NCBI RefSeq assembly: GCF_030687495.1
Contig: NZ_CP117435.1
Location: forward strand, 6,142,501-6,206,500
Direction: 5' to 3'
From: Pseudomonas sp. FP453
GTDB taxonomy: Bacteria > Pseudomonadota > Gammaproteobacteria > Pseudomonadales > Pseudomonadaceae
DNA: 64,000 nucleotides
In this document: piece after piece, positions 37,399 through 46,663 of the stretch
Position numbering within the stretch: the stretch's first letter is position 1
Layout: each line of letters opens with the position of its first letter
Position numbers and translations under genes: made by a program
Notes under the pieces: model-generated
What the model saw: the letters and a program-made list of their open reading frames with translations, nothing else
What the model was told of the DNA's origin: nothing
Databases searched by the model: none

Positions 37399-38265
37399 TC
37401 AGTCGTCGAGGGCTTTTACGGATTTTGGCGACAACCGCAGGCTGCGCAAGCTGCGTTTCACGCTCTTGAGGTGGTTGACCAGGCTCGGCCCGCGCGCCAT
37501 GGCCACGCCCATCGCCAGCACGTCGATCACCACCAGGTGGGCGATGCGCGAGGTCAACGGCGTATAGATCTCGGTGTCTTCATGTACATCGATCGCCAGG
37601 TTGACGGTGGACAGCTCCGCCAACGGCGTCTGGCTCGGGCACAGGGTGATCAGGGTCGCGCCGCTTTCACGCACCAGGTTGGCGGTGATCAGCAGGTCTT
37701 TGGAGCGCCCGGACTGGGAAATACAGATCGCCACGTCGGTGGGCTTCAACGTCACCGCCGACATCGCCTGCATGTGCGGGTCGCTGTAGGCCGCTGCCGT
37801 GAGCAGCAGTCGGAAGAATTTGTGCTGAGCGTCGGCTGCCACCGCACCCGATGCGCCAAAACCATAGAACTCGACACGCTGGGCCTGGGACATCGCCGTC
37901 ACGGCTTTTTGCAGCTCGATCGGATCAAGCTTCTCGCGCACTTCCATCAGGGTGTGCAGCGTGGTGTCGAAGATTTTCAGGCTGTAGTCGGCGACGGAAT
38001 CGTCTTCGTGGATCGCAAACTGCCCGAAGCTCGCACCGGCGGCCAGGCTCTGGGCCAGCTTGAGTTTCAGGTCCTGGAACCCGGAGCAACCGATGGCGCG
38101 GCAGAAGCGCACGATGGTCGGCTCGCTGATGCCCACGCTGTGGGCCAGGTCGGCCATGGAGCTGTGCATCACGGCCGCAGGATCAAGCAGCACGTGGTCG
38201 GCAACCTTGAGTTCCGATTTACGTAACAGGTGGCGCGACTGGGCGATATGTTGCAACAGGTTCAA
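37399..38265 (-). CDS. MurR/RpiR (HexR-like) family transcriptional regulator
   Basis: A 288-residue regulator. An N-terminal helix-turn-helix (MADLAHSVGISEPTIVRFCR) precedes a SIS sugar-phosphate-binding domain (FYGFGASGAVAADAQHKFF, VAICISQSGRSKDLL). It is clearly related to HexR, the KDPG-binding repressor of glucose metabolism, but differs from canonical HexR and matches the second paralogue found next to pycR in P. aeruginosa. The start codon appears to be TTG at 38265. The likely ligand is a phosphorylated sugar. Targets are not evident from the adjacent genes. Confidence 0.88.
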   Translation of the reverse strand: MNLLQHIAQSRHLLRKSELKVADHVLLDPAAVMHSSMADLAHSVGISEPTIVRFCRAIGCSGFQDLKLKLAQSLAAGASFGQFAIHEDDSVADYSLKIFDTTLHTLMEVREKLDPIELQKAVTAMSQAQRVEFYGFGASGAVAADAQHKFFRLLLTAAAYSDPHMQAMSAVTLKPTDVAICISQSGRSKDLLITANLVRESGATLITLCPSQTPLAELSTVNLAIDVHEDTEIYTPLTSRIAHLVVIDVLAMGVAMARGPSLVNHLKSVKRSLRSLRLSPKSVKALDD

Positions 38266-38427
38266 AGGGCAGGACTCTTGTTATTGGCAGGTGCCAGGGA
38301 TGTAGCAAGCTTGTAGTTATACTACAAGAATTGTCGTTTTGCCCGTCTGATGCATCACTAAATCGCCCTGCTGCCCTCTGATTCAAAGGGCAGGCGCTTT
38401 GTAGCCATTAGGGCGGCCCTGCCGTCG

Positions 38428-41301
38428 TTAAGGAAAATCTGCATTTTTCCGTAACAAATCTGCCAGCCCTTCGGCCTGCATCGGCCGGCTGATCAGATAG
38501 CCCTGCACTTCGTCACACCGCTCCCCGCGCAGGAAGTCCAACTGCTGCTGATCTTCCACGCCTTCGGCCACCACTTTCAGCGCCAAGCCATGGGCCATGG
38601 CGATGATTGCGCGGGTGATGGCCGCGTCCTCGCGGCCCTGGCCGAGCCCACGGATGAAGGTCTGGTCGATCTTCACGTAATCCACGGGGATGCGCTTGAG
38701 ATAGCTGAGGGACGAATAGCCGGTGCCAAAGTCATCGATGGCCAGCTTCACCCCCAGGTCGCGCAACTGCTGGAAGGTGGCGATGATGTGTTCAACGCTG
38801 TCGAGCAGCTGGCTTTCCGTCAGCTCCAACTCGAGGTATTGCGGGTCCAGCCCGGTTTCTTCGAGGACCTGGCGCACCAGGCTGACCAACTTGCCCTGGC
38901 GCAACTGATGCACCGACAGGTTCACCGACACCCGGATCGGCGCCAGCCCCTGGCGCTGCCATTCGCACGCCTGCCAGCAGGCCTGGCGCAGCACAAACTC
39001 GCCCAGCGGCACGATCAGGCCAGTCTCTTCGGCCAGGCCGATAAACTCGCCCGGCGGCACCATGCCCCACTGCGGATGCTCCCAACGCACCAGCGCCTCG
39101 GCGGCGTTCAGCTTGCCGGTGGCCAGGCACAGTTTCGGCTGGTAGAACACCGTCAGCTGGCGATCTTCGATGGCTTTGCGCAGTTGGTTTTCCAGCTGCA
39201 AGCGCTCCAAAGTGCTCGCTTGCAGGCTGTCGGTGTAGAACTGGAAATTGTTGCCGCCCAGGTGCTTGGCGTGTTGCATGGCCATGTTCGATTGGCTGAC
39301 CAGTGCGGAAATTTCCCGCGCATTGTCCGGCAGCAGGCTGACGCCCATCGAAGCGCTGACCACCAGCTCATGCCCGTCCACCGTCACCGGCACCCGCAGC
39401 TTGGCCAACAGCCGCGTGGCCACGCGCGCCAGGCTCGACAGGCTGCCGTAGGCATCGAACAGCACGGCGAACTCATCGCCAGACAACCGCGCAATGGTGT
39501 CCGCCTCGGGCAAGGCATTGATCAAGCGCCGCGCCATTTTCTGCAGCAGTTGGTCGGCGACTTCATGCCCCAGGCTGTCGTTGAGCAGCTTGAAACGGTC
39601 GAGGTTGATATGCAGCAGCGCCAGACTGCGCCCGCCCTGACGCACCCGCGCATGGGCTTCGCGCAGGCGCTCACGGAACAGCGAGCGGTTGGCCAGGCCG
39701 GTCAGCTCGTCGTAGTGGGTGAGGTAGCGCATGCGCTCTTCGGATTCGCGCCGCGCAGAAAGATCGGCGAAGAAGCCCACGATATGGCTGACCTTTCCCC
39801 GAACATCACGCACCACATTCAATTGCAGCCACTGCGGGTACAACTCGCCGTTCTTGCGCGTCTCCACCAGTTCGCCCTGCCAGGTGCCGTGGCTGAGCAA
39901 CGCCTGGCGGATCACCGGGAAGTGGCGGCGCGCGTCGCGGCTGCTGGGCAGTTCGACGACGTTGCGCCCGAGCATGTCATCGATGTCAAAACCGGTGACG
40001 CGGCTGAAGGCCTGGTTCACCGCGATCAGCTTGTAGTCCGGGTCGAGAATCACGATGCCTTCGCTGGCCGCCTCGAAGACCGTCGACGCCAGGCGCTGTT
40101 GTTCTTCCAGGACTTTGCTCGCGCTGATATCGCGACGGGTGCCAAGCATGCGCGTGACCCGGCCACTGGGCGCGCGCTCGACGGCGCGGCCACGGTCTTC
40201 GATCCACACCCAGTGGCCGTCGCCGTGACGCACGCGGTATTCGACCTGATAGTCCTCGCTGCGGCCCTTGAGGTGCTCGACCAACGCGCGCTTGAGCAGC
40301 GGCAAGTCGTCGGGGTGCAGGCGTGGCTTGAGGTGGCTGAGCATCGCCGTGACGTACTCGGGCTCCAGGCCGAACAATTCCTTGAGTTGGGTGTGGTGGA
40401 CCTCGTCGGTTTGCAGGTTCCAGTCCCACAGGCCCAGCTCGCTGGCTTGCAGCGCCATGGCCAGGCGCGCTTCGCTTTTGTTCAGGGCCAGGCTGGCGGC
40501 GTCGAGTTCCTGGCTGCGCTGGGCCACGCGGTCTTGCAGGCCGGTCTGGGCCTCGCGCAATTCCTGCTCGATCTGGCGGCGTTGCTCGACTTCGCGCACC
40601 AGTTCTTGATTCAACTGCTCGCTGCGCTGTTGCGCCTGCTGCAAGTGCTCGATCAGCGCCTGGTTCTGGAAGCGCCGCAACAGCCCGCGCTGGATCAGGC
40701 GGTTGACCTGCCACGCCACCACGCTCAAGGACGCCAGCAGGATCAGGCCGAGCACGCCCCAGCCTTGTTGCTGCGGCGCGCCGTTCCAGAACAGATAGAG
40801 GATCGCCGGCACCAGGCACGGCAAGGCAAACGACAGGAACGCCGGCAAGCTCACGGCGTAGGCCACGCTGGCCGACAGTGTCGCGGCGCCGATCAGGCCG
40901 AATACCCAGGCCTGCTGCATAAAGCTGTCTGCCGGCACCAGGGCGATGGCGGCGGTGGCCAGGGTCAGGCCGCTCACTGCCGAGCCGAGCATGAACATGC
41001 GCCGCCAAACTGGCTGGGCCTGGCGGCTGGGCATGGCCGAATCAAAGGCCGCCACCTGGATCACGCGCATCGCCACCAACGCCAGCAGCCAGACCAGCCA
41101 GATGCTGTCCAGCAGGTATTGCTTGGGGTTCCACAGCAGCCAGGCGCAGACCAGGCCGTTGACCAACATTAATAAGGTGGGCAACAACGAGCCCTGATAC
41201 AGCAGGCGTGTGCGTTCGACCGCCATCTCGGTGGCGTAGTGCTTGCGGATAACCTGCGCGGGCGCCGCCGAAGGGCTGAGCAGGTCGGTGCTGAGGGTCA
41301 T
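38428..41301 (-). CDS. Membrane PAS-GGDEF-EAL protein (cyclic-di-GMP turnover)
   Basis: About 957 residues. The N-terminus has roughly five to six hydrophobic segments (for example LLPTLLMLVNGLVCAWLLW), then a coiled coil (IEHLQQAQQRSEQLNQELVR), two PAS domains (residues about 280-520), a GGDEF domain with the variant ARLSGDEFAVLF near residue 606, and an EAL domain with AAEALVRWEHPQWG near residue 735 and DDFGTGYSSLSYLKRIPVDY. The EAL residues are intact, so phosphodiesterase activity is likely; SGDEF can be active in cyclase domains. The ATG at 41301 was chosen; an ATG at 41346 is possible. It is divergent from uvrD. Confidence 0.92.
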   Translation of the reverse strand: MTLSTDLLSPSAAPAQVIRKHYATEMAVERTRLLYQGSLLPTLLMLVNGLVCAWLLWNPKQYLLDSIWLVWLLALVAMRVIQVAAFDSAMPSRQAQPVWRRMFMLGSAVSGLTLATAAIALVPADSFMQQAWVFGLIGAATLSASVAYAVSLPAFLSFALPCLVPAILYLFWNGAPQQQGWGVLGLILLASLSVVAWQVNRLIQRGLLRRFQNQALIEHLQQAQQRSEQLNQELVREVEQRRQIEQELREAQTGLQDRVAQRSQELDAASLALNKSEARLAMALQASELGLWDWNLQTDEVHHTQLKELFGLEPEYVTAMLSHLKPRLHPDDLPLLKRALVEHLKGRSEDYQVEYRVRHGDGHWVWIEDRGRAVERAPSGRVTRMLGTRRDISASKVLEEQQRLASTVFEAASEGIVILDPDYKLIAVNQAFSRVTGFDIDDMLGRNVVELPSSRDARRHFPVIRQALLSHGTWQGELVETRKNGELYPQWLQLNVVRDVRGKVSHIVGFFADLSARRESEERMRYLTHYDELTGLANRSLFRERLREAHARVRQGGRSLALLHINLDRFKLLNDSLGHEVADQLLQKMARRLINALPEADTIARLSGDEFAVLFDAYGSLSSLARVATRLLAKLRVPVTVDGHELVVSASMGVSLLPDNAREISALVSQSNMAMQHAKHLGGNNFQFYTDSLQASTLERLQLENQLRKAIEDRQLTVFYQPKLCLATGKLNAAEALVRWEHPQWGMVPPGEFIGLAEETGLIVPLGEFVLRQACWQACEWQRQGLAPIRVSVNLSVHQLRQGKLVSLVRQVLEETGLDPQYLELELTESQLLDSVEHIIATFQQLRDLGVKLAIDDFGTGYSSLSYLKRIPVDYVKIDQTFIRGLGQGREDAAITRAIIAMAHGLALKVVAEGVEDQQQLDFLRGERCDEVQGYLISRPMQAEGLADLLRKNADFP

Positions 41302-41547
41302 AGGCAGTGTTCTTATAATGGTGAGCCCGAAACGTGCACGGAGCATACACAAGCCTGCGCGCGGGCCAAACTGCTCTGCGTCATAAAAACCAGCGGATAT
41401 TTACCCGCAAACCTCGGTGCCAGACAGCTCGGGCAAGGCGGTGCGGGGGCTGCACCCTCTGACCGACCGGTCATCAGCCCCGGCAGAATTATCGACCGTC
41501 CAGCATTGGGGTTTGCCCCACTCCCCCGAGGGCCATAGAATGCGCCG

Positions 41548-43731
41548 ATGCGCGATGATCTCTCCCTTTTGCTGAACTCCCTCAACGATGCCCAACGCCA
41601 GGCCGTAGCAGCCCCCGTTGGCCGTCAGTTGGTCCTGGCCGGTGCTGGCTCCGGTAAAACCCGAGTGCTGGTGCACCGTATCGCCTGGTTGATCCAGGTC
41701 GAGAACGCGTCTCCCCATTCGATCCTGTCGGTGACCTTCACCAACAAGGCCGCTGCCGAGATGCGCCACCGCATCGAGCAGTTGATGGGCATCAGCCCGG
41801 CCGGCATGTGGGTGGGCACCTTCCACGGCCTGGCGCACCGCCTGTTGCGGGCGCATTGGCAGGAAGCGGGCCTGGCCCAGACCTTCCAGATCCTCGACAG
41901 CGATGACCAGCAACGCCTGGTCAAGCGGGTGATCCGCGAGCTGGGGCTGGACGAACAACGCTGGCCGGCTCGCCAGGCGCAGTGGTTTATCAACGGCCAG
42001 AAAGACGAAGGCCTGCGCCCGCAGCATATCCAGGCCAGCGGCGATCTGTTCCTGGCCACCATGCGCAGCATATATGAAGCGTACGAAGCGGCCTGCGCGC
42101 GCGCCGGGGTGATCGACTTCTCCGAGCTGCTGCTGCGCGCCCTCGACCTGTGGCGCGACAACCCGGGCCTGTTGGCCCATTACCAGAAGCGCTTCCGGCA
42201 TATCCTGGTGGACGAGTTCCAGGACACCAACGCCGTGCAATACGCCTGGTTGCGCCTGTTGGCCAAGGGCGGCGGCAGCCTGATGGTGGTGGGCGACGAC
42301 GACCAGTCGATCTACGGCTGGCGTGGCGCGAAAATCGAGAACATCTACCAGTATTCCGAAGACTTCCCGGACGCGGTGACCATCCGCCTGGAGCAGAACT
42401 ACCGCTCCACCGCCGGCATCCTCAAGGCCGCCAACGCCTTGATCGCCAACAACACCGGGCGCCTGGGCAAGGAGCTGTGGACCGACGGCGGCGAAGGCGA
42501 GGCGATCAACCTGTACGCCGCGTTCAACGAGCACGATGAAGCGCGCTACGTGGTGGAAACCATTGAAAGCGCGCTGAAGACCGGCCTGGCGCGCAGCGAT
42601 ATCGCGATTCTGTACCGCTCCAACGCCCAGTCGCGCGTGTTGGAAGAAGCCTTGCTGCGCGAACGCATCCCGTACCGCATCTATGGTGGCCAGCGCTTCT
42701 TCGAGCGCGCCGAAATCAAGAACGCCATGGCCTACCTGCGTTTGCTGGAAGGTCGCGGCAACGATGCGGCGCTGGAGCGGGTGATCAACATCCCGGCGCG
42801 TGGCATCGGCGAAAAAACCGTCGAGGCGATCCGCGATCACGCACGCCATGCCGATGTGTCGATGTGGGAAGCCATGCGCTTGCTCGTCGCCAATAAAGGC
42901 CTGACCGGTCGCGCGGCCGGGGCGTTGTGGGTGTTTGTCGAGCTGATCGAGAACCTCGCCGCCAAGTGCGCGGAAATGCCCCTGCATTTAATGACGCAGA
43001 CGGTGATCGAGCAGTCCGGGCTGATTGCCTACCACGAAGCGGAAAAAGGCGAGAAAGGCCAGGCCCGGGTAGAAAACCTTGAGGAACTGGTCAGCGCCGC
43101 CCGCGCGTTCGAAAACACCGAGAACGAAGAGGAACTGACCCCGCTCGCCGCCTTCCTCGGCCATGCCTCCCTGGAAGCCGGTGATACCCAGGCCGACGAG
43201 CATGAAGACAGCATCCAGCTGATGACCTTGCACAGCGCCAAGGGCCTGGAATTCCCGTATGTGTTCCTGGTGGGCATGGAAGAAGGCCTGTTCCCCCACA
43301 AGATGAGCCTGGAAGAACCCGGCCGTCTTGAGGAAGAACGCCGCCTGGCCTATGTGGGCATTACCCGGGCGATGCAGAACCTGGTGATGACCTACGCCGA
43401 GACCCGACGCCTGTACGGCAGCGAGACCTACAACAAGGTGTCGCGCTTCGTACGTGAAGTGCCGAAGGGGCTGATCCAGGAAGTACGCCTGTCCAACAGC
43501 GTCAGCCGCCCGTTCGGCGGCGGCCAGCAGCAGAGCGCCAGCAGCCTGTTTGCCGGCTCCGAAATTCCGGAAACCCAGTTCAGCCTCGGCCAGCAGGTCA
43601 GGCATTCGGTGTTCGGCGAAGGCGTGATCCTCAACTTCGAAGGCGCCGGCGCCCAGGCACGGGTGCAGGTGAACTTCGCCGAAGGCAGCAAGTGGCTGAT
43701 GATGGGCTACGCGAAGCTCGAAGCCATCTGA
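41548..43731 (+). CDS. uvrD: DNA helicase II UvrD
   Basis: A 727-residue superfamily 1A helicase for nucleotide-excision and mismatch repair. Walker A is AGAGSGKT at residues 31-38. Others are SVTFTNKAAAEMRHR (motif Ia), VDEFQDTNAVQY (motif II), VVGDDDQSIYGWRGA (motif III), LEQNYRST (motif IV), MTLHSAKGLEFPYVFLVGME (motif V) and VGITRAM (motif VI). The C-terminal Tudor-like segment ends with VRHSVFGEGVILNFEG. Length and start (MRDDLSLLLNSLNDAQRQAV) match UvrD better than Rep. Confidence 0.97.
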   Translation: MRDDLSLLLNSLNDAQRQAVAAPVGRQLVLAGAGSGKTRVLVHRIAWLIQVENASPHSILSVTFTNKAAAEMRHRIEQLMGISPAGMWVGTFHGLAHRLLRAHWQEAGLAQTFQILDSDDQQRLVKRVIRELGLDEQRWPARQAQWFINGQKDEGLRPQHIQASGDLFLATMRSIYEAYEAACARAGVIDFSELLLRALDLWRDNPGLLAHYQKRFRHILVDEFQDTNAVQYAWLRLLAKGGGSLMVVGDDDQSIYGWRGAKIENIYQYSEDFPDAVTIRLEQNYRSTAGILKAANALIANNTGRLGKELWTDGGEGEAINLYAAFNEHDEARYVVETIESALKTGLARSDIAILYRSNAQSRVLEEALLRERIPYRIYGGQRFFERAEIKNAMAYLRLLEGRGNDAALERVINIPARGIGEKTVEAIRDHARHADVSMWEAMRLLVANKGLTGRAAGALWVFVELIENLAAKCAEMPLHLMTQTVIEQSGLIAYHEAEKGEKGQARVENLEELVSAARAFENTENEEELTPLAAFLGHASLEAGDTQADEHEDSIQLMTLHSAKGLEFPYVFLVGMEEGLFPHKMSLEEPGRLEEERRLAYVGITRAMQNLVMTYAETRRLYGSETYNKVSRFVREVPKGLIQEVRLSNSVSRPFGGGQQQSASSLFAGSEIPETQFSLGQQVRHSVFGEGVILNFEGAGAQARVQVNFAEGSKWLMMGYAKLEAI

Positions 43732-43756
43732 CACGCCTTCCTGCAGGAGCCGACTT

Positions 43757-43788
43757 CTGTGGCGAGGGAGCTTGCTCCCTCGCCACAG
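43757..43788. repeat. REP palindrome (GGCGAGGGAGC class)
   Basis: CTGTGGCGAGGGAGC and GCTCCCTCGCCACAG form a perfect palindrome with a two-base centre, just after uvrD. It is a second REP class, shared with 52758-52806. Confidence 0.85.
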
Positions 43789-43956
43789 CGACAACGTGCC
43801 CTTGTATTCCGACAAGACGGGCCAATATCTGTAATACGTCCTACAGACCATTCAGATTTCGTCTTACGCAAAAGCCCGAAACATTATGTCGCTAGCCACT
43901 GTCACGACACCTGTGCAACATGGCGCGCGTGCAATCCACAAATGGGAATTCCCTTT

Positions 43957-44829
43957 ATGAAACGTTTTCTTAGCATCGCCATGGCGTTGTGCATCGGCCT
44001 GACGATGAGCCTCGACGCCAACGCCAAGCGCTTCGGTGGCGGCAAAAGTTCGGGCGCAGCACCGACTCACCAAACCAGCCAGATGGCTCCCTCCGCTGGC
44101 GGCATGGGCGGTGCAGCCGCTACCGCAGGCGCGGCCGGTGCTGCTGGCGCTGCTGCCAAGGCCGGCGGTGCTTCGCGCTGGTTGGGCCCTCTGGCCGGCA
44201 TCGCGGCCGGTGGCCTGCTCGCTTCCATGTTCATGGGCGGCGGCTTCCAGGGCATGCAGATCTTCGACATGCTGATCCTGGCGGTCATCGCCTTTGTGAT
44301 CTTCCGCTTTATCGCCGCCCGTCGCCGCAAGCAGCAGGAGCACATGGCTCCAGCCGGCGCGCCGATGCAGCGTGAAGTGTTCGAGCAAAAGCCGGCCATG
44401 GGTTCGATCTTCGGTGGTTCCGCAGCCCCGGCTGCTGCCCGCCCGGTGATCAACGCTCCGGCGTGGTTCAACGAAGAGCGTTTCGTCGAAGCGGCCCGCA
44501 GCCACTTCCAGTCCCTGCAGCAACACTGGGACGCCAACGAAATGGACAAGATCGCCGAGTTCGTGACCCCGCAACTGCTGGAGTTCCTCAAGCGCGAACG
44601 CGCTGAGCTGGGCGACGCGTTCCAGTCGACCTACATCGACGACCTGCGCGTACAGCTTGAAGGTGTGGATGACCGCGCCGACAAGACCATCGCCACCCTG
44701 ACCTTCAGCGGCGTGTCGAAAAACTCGCGCTTTGACCAGGGCGAAGTGTTCAGCGAAAGCTGGAACATGGAACGCCCACAAGGCGAAAACCAGCCTTGGC
44801 TGGTGGCCGGTATCCGCCAGAACGGCTGA
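43957..44829 (+). CDS. Tim44-like domain protein
   Basis: A 290-residue protein. A signal-like segment (MKRFLSIAMALCIGLTMSLDANAK) is followed by an Ala/Gly-rich low-complexity stretch (residues about 45-70), two hydrophobic segments (GPLAGIAAGGLLASMFMGGG and FDMLILAVIAFVIFRFI), and from about residue 170 a Tim44-like C-terminal fold (NEERFVEAARSHFQSLQQHW, ELLEFLKRERAEL). The bacterial family is widespread, but its function is not established. The ATG at 43957 is chosen because it starts the signal-like segment. A strong terminator follows. Confidence 0.85.
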   Translation: MKRFLSIAMALCIGLTMSLDANAKRFGGGKSSGAAPTHQTSQMAPSAGGMGGAAATAGAAGAAGAAAKAGGASRWLGPLAGIAAGGLLASMFMGGGFQGMQIFDMLILAVIAFVIFRFIAARRRKQQEHMAPAGAPMQREVFEQKPAMGSIFGGSAAPAAARPVINAPAWFNEERFVEAARSHFQSLQQHWDANEMDKIAEFVTPQLLEFLKRERAELGDAFQSTYIDDLRVQLEGVDDRADKTIATLTFSGVSKNSRFDQGEVFSESWNMERPQGENQPWLVAGIRQNG

Positions 44830-44858
44830 TCACCCGGCGCCTTGAGCGCGCAGTAAAC

Positions 44859-44901
44859 GACCCCGGCGGTGTAGTGAAATACACCGCCGGGGTCTTTTTT
44901 T
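44859..44901 (+). terminator. Intrinsic terminator after the Tim44-like gene
   Basis: GACCCCGGCGGTGTA pairs with TACACCGCCGGGGTC around GTGAAA and is followed by seven T residues. It insulates the following sigma-factor gene. Confidence 0.93.
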
Positions 44902-44938
44902 GCCGGTCAGAAATGCTTTGTTGTTTTTACTGGATTAA

Positions 44939-44953
44939 TGAGAAACATTCTCA
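44939..44953. promoter_or_regulatory. Fur box upstream of the FecI-type sigma factor gene
   Basis: TGAGAAACATTCTCA is a perfect inverted repeat (six-base arms, three-base centre) that closely resembles the Fur consensus ATGAGAATCATTCTCA. It lies 51 bases before the GTG start and overlaps a likely promoter. This predicts induction of the whole signalling cascade under iron limitation. Confidence 0.75.
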
Positions 44954-45003
44954 CTATACTCGTGCCCTCTCCCGGTTCTGCCCGAGCATAGGAACGTGCC
45001 GCC

Positions 45004-45501
45004 GTGCTGGAAAAACTCTTCAATCAACATGCATCCGCCCTGCATCGTTACCTGTTGCGGAAGAAATGCACCCCCAGCCTGGCCTCGGACCTGGTGCAGG
45101 ACACGTTCCTGCGCATCGCCCAGCTGGAGAACATGGAACGCATCCTGTGCGCGCCGTCGTACCTGTTTCGTGTCGCGCACAACCTCATGATCGACCACCA
45201 TCGGCGCTACGGTGAAAAGCGTTTCGACAGCGACGCCGCCGCCTATTTCGAGACCCTGGTGGACGAAGCCAGCGGCCCGGAAGAGCAAGCGCTCGACGCC
45301 CTGGCCCTGGAGCAATTGGAAAGCCTGCTGGAACGCATGCCAGAACGCACCCGCGACATTTTCATGCTGTGCCGGGTGGAAGGCATGACGCACAAAGAGA
45401 CCGCCCGCTATTTACGGATATCCACAAGCTCTGTACAAAAACACATGGCGATGGCGCTGGCCAAGATTGGCAGGGCGCTTGATCCAGACCAAGAGGGCTA
45501 A
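45004..45501 (+). CDS. FecI-type ECF sigma factor (iron starvation sigma)
   Basis: A 165-residue ECF sigma-70 factor. Region 2 is ASDLVQDTFLRIAQ near residue 28 and FRVAHNLMIDHHRR. Region 4 is LERMPERTRDIFMLCRVEGM and TARYLRISTSSVQKHMAMAL, the FecI-group form. The start is GTG with AGGAAC upstream and a Fur box ahead. With the FecR-type gene and the STN-containing receptor downstream it forms a classical cell-surface signalling set, and should activate transcription of the receptor and the hemophilin-like gene when ligand binds the receptor. Confidence 0.94.
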   Translation: MLEKLFNQHASALHRYLLRKKCTPSLASDLVQDTFLRIAQLENMERILCAPSYLFRVAHNLMIDHHRRYGEKRFDSDAAAYFETLVDEASGPEEQALDALALEQLESLLERMPERTRDIFMLCRVEGMTHKETARYLRISTSSVQKHMAMALAKIGRALDPDQEG

Positions 45502-45544
45502 GCCTTGGGTATCTTGAAAAGCAAGAAGGTAAACAGTCAGAACC

Positions 45545-46519
45545 GTGAATGCTCCCCCACAAACGACCGACCCGTTGGAGCGCAAAGCTGCCGATTGGGT
45601 GATGCGTCATCGACAAGGCCAGCTGTCGGCGCGTGAGCTAGAAGCTTTTCAGCGTTGGCAGGACGCCGACCCCAGACATGCCGCCGCTGCCGGCCGGGCA
45701 GACCGTGCCTGGCGCGCCACTGCCTCGCTCAAACGCCACCCCGGCTATGTAAAACCGCAACGCCCGCCACGCAGGCTGTGGACCCGCAGCACCTGCGCCA
45801 GCGCCCTCGGTGCCGCCGCGCTGGGCTGCTGGATGCTGCTCGCGCCGCCCTTCTGGCTGCAAGCACTGAACAGCGACTATCACACCGGTTTTGGCGAGGT
45901 TCGCCACATTACGCTGGCAGATGGCAGCCAAGTTGAGCTGGGCAGCCACAGTATCCTGAACGTCAGTTATGACGAGCAAACTCGGCTGGTCAGCCTGAGC
46001 CAGGGCGAAGCGGTGTTCACTCCGTCGCCTATCAATGATCAGGAGCGCCGACCATTCACCGTGCGCGCCCCCGGCGCCGACATCACTGCACGCGGCACCC
46101 GTTATCTGGTCGGTGTCGGCCAGGATCGCGAAGGCTGGGTCGGGGTTTTGCAGCACAAGGTCGAGGTCAACCTGACCCCCGCCCAACGCGATGACGCGGC
46201 CGGCTCCGCCCTGCTGGAGCAAGGCAACAGCTTGCGCTTCAGCGCCAAGGCCGGTTTGGTGCCGCTCACCACGCGCCCGGATGAACTGGCCAGTTGGCAG
46301 GAAGGTCGCCTGGTGTTCCAACGCGAGCCGCTGGGCGACGCGGTGGCGCGCATCAATCGCTATCGACCGGGGCTGGTCGTGGTCAAGGGCGACACATTGC
46401 GCGCCATGCGCATCAGCGCGGTGATGCGCATAGACACTCTCGACGACGCCCTCAAACACCTCGCACAGCAAGCCCACGGGCGCATTCTCGACCTGCCTGG
46501 GCTGACGCTGATCTACTGA
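45545..46519 (+). CDS. FecR-type anti-sigma / sigma-regulator
   Basis: A 324-residue FecR-family protein. The cytoplasmic N-terminal domain (DUF4880 type) has ERKAADWVMRHRQGQLSARE and LEAFQRWQDADPRHAAAAGR. One transmembrane segment follows near residue 85-105 (ASALGAAALGCWMLLAPPFW). The periplasmic FecR domain includes VRHITLADGSQVELGSHSIL and ADITARGTRYLVGVG. The C-terminal secretin/TonB short region contacts the receptor signalling domain. It should hold the sigma factor inactive until ligand-loaded receptor signals through TonB. The start codon is GTG, with only a weak ribosome-binding site. Confidence 0.93.
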   Translation: MNAPPQTTDPLERKAADWVMRHRQGQLSARELEAFQRWQDADPRHAAAAGRADRAWRATASLKRHPGYVKPQRPPRRLWTRSTCASALGAAALGCWMLLAPPFWLQALNSDYHTGFGEVRHITLADGSQVELGSHSILNVSYDEQTRLVSLSQGEAVFTPSPINDQERRPFTVRAPGADITARGTRYLVGVGQDREGWVGVLQHKVEVNLTPAQRDDAAGSALLEQGNSLRFSAKAGLVPLTTRPDELASWQEGRLVFQREPLGDAVARINRYRPGLVVVKGDTLRAMRISAVMRIDTLDDALKHLAQQAHGRILDLPGLTLIY

Positions 46520-46542
46520 AAGGCCCCGTTTGCGGGCCTTTT
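46519..46542 (+). terminator. Intrinsic terminator after the fecR-type gene
   Basis: AAAGGCCC and GGGCCTTT form a stem with a seven-base loop and TT(TT) tail, starting at the fecR stop codon. The receptor gene therefore needs its own promoter. Confidence 0.75.
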
Positions 46543-46570
46543 GACATCATGAATATATAAAACCAGATAC

Positions 46571-46589
46571 ATAGATCATAACGATCTAT
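46571..46589. promoter_or_regulatory. Inverted repeat in the receptor promoter region
   Basis: ATAGATC and GATCTAT form perfect seven-base arms around ATAAC, 75 bases before the receptor ATG in an AT-rich region. It could be an operator or part of the ECF promoter. It does not look like a Fur box. Confidence 0.4.
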
Positions 46590-46663
46590 CGCGTTTTCGT
46601 TGCTGCTGCGTTTCTACTACATGTGAATAACTCTTATTTGCTTTAGTGAGGCCGGTTTTGCAG

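Noticed and set aside
38590..41172. Plus-strand frame of 860 codons opposite the GGDEF-EAL gene
   Set aside because: Reverse-strand shadow of a long GC-rich gene; biased composition rich in Gln, His and Ala.
43757..43788. Palindrome after uvrD as its terminator
   Set aside because: It has no T-run and matches a dispersed REP class, although REPs can influence transcript ends.
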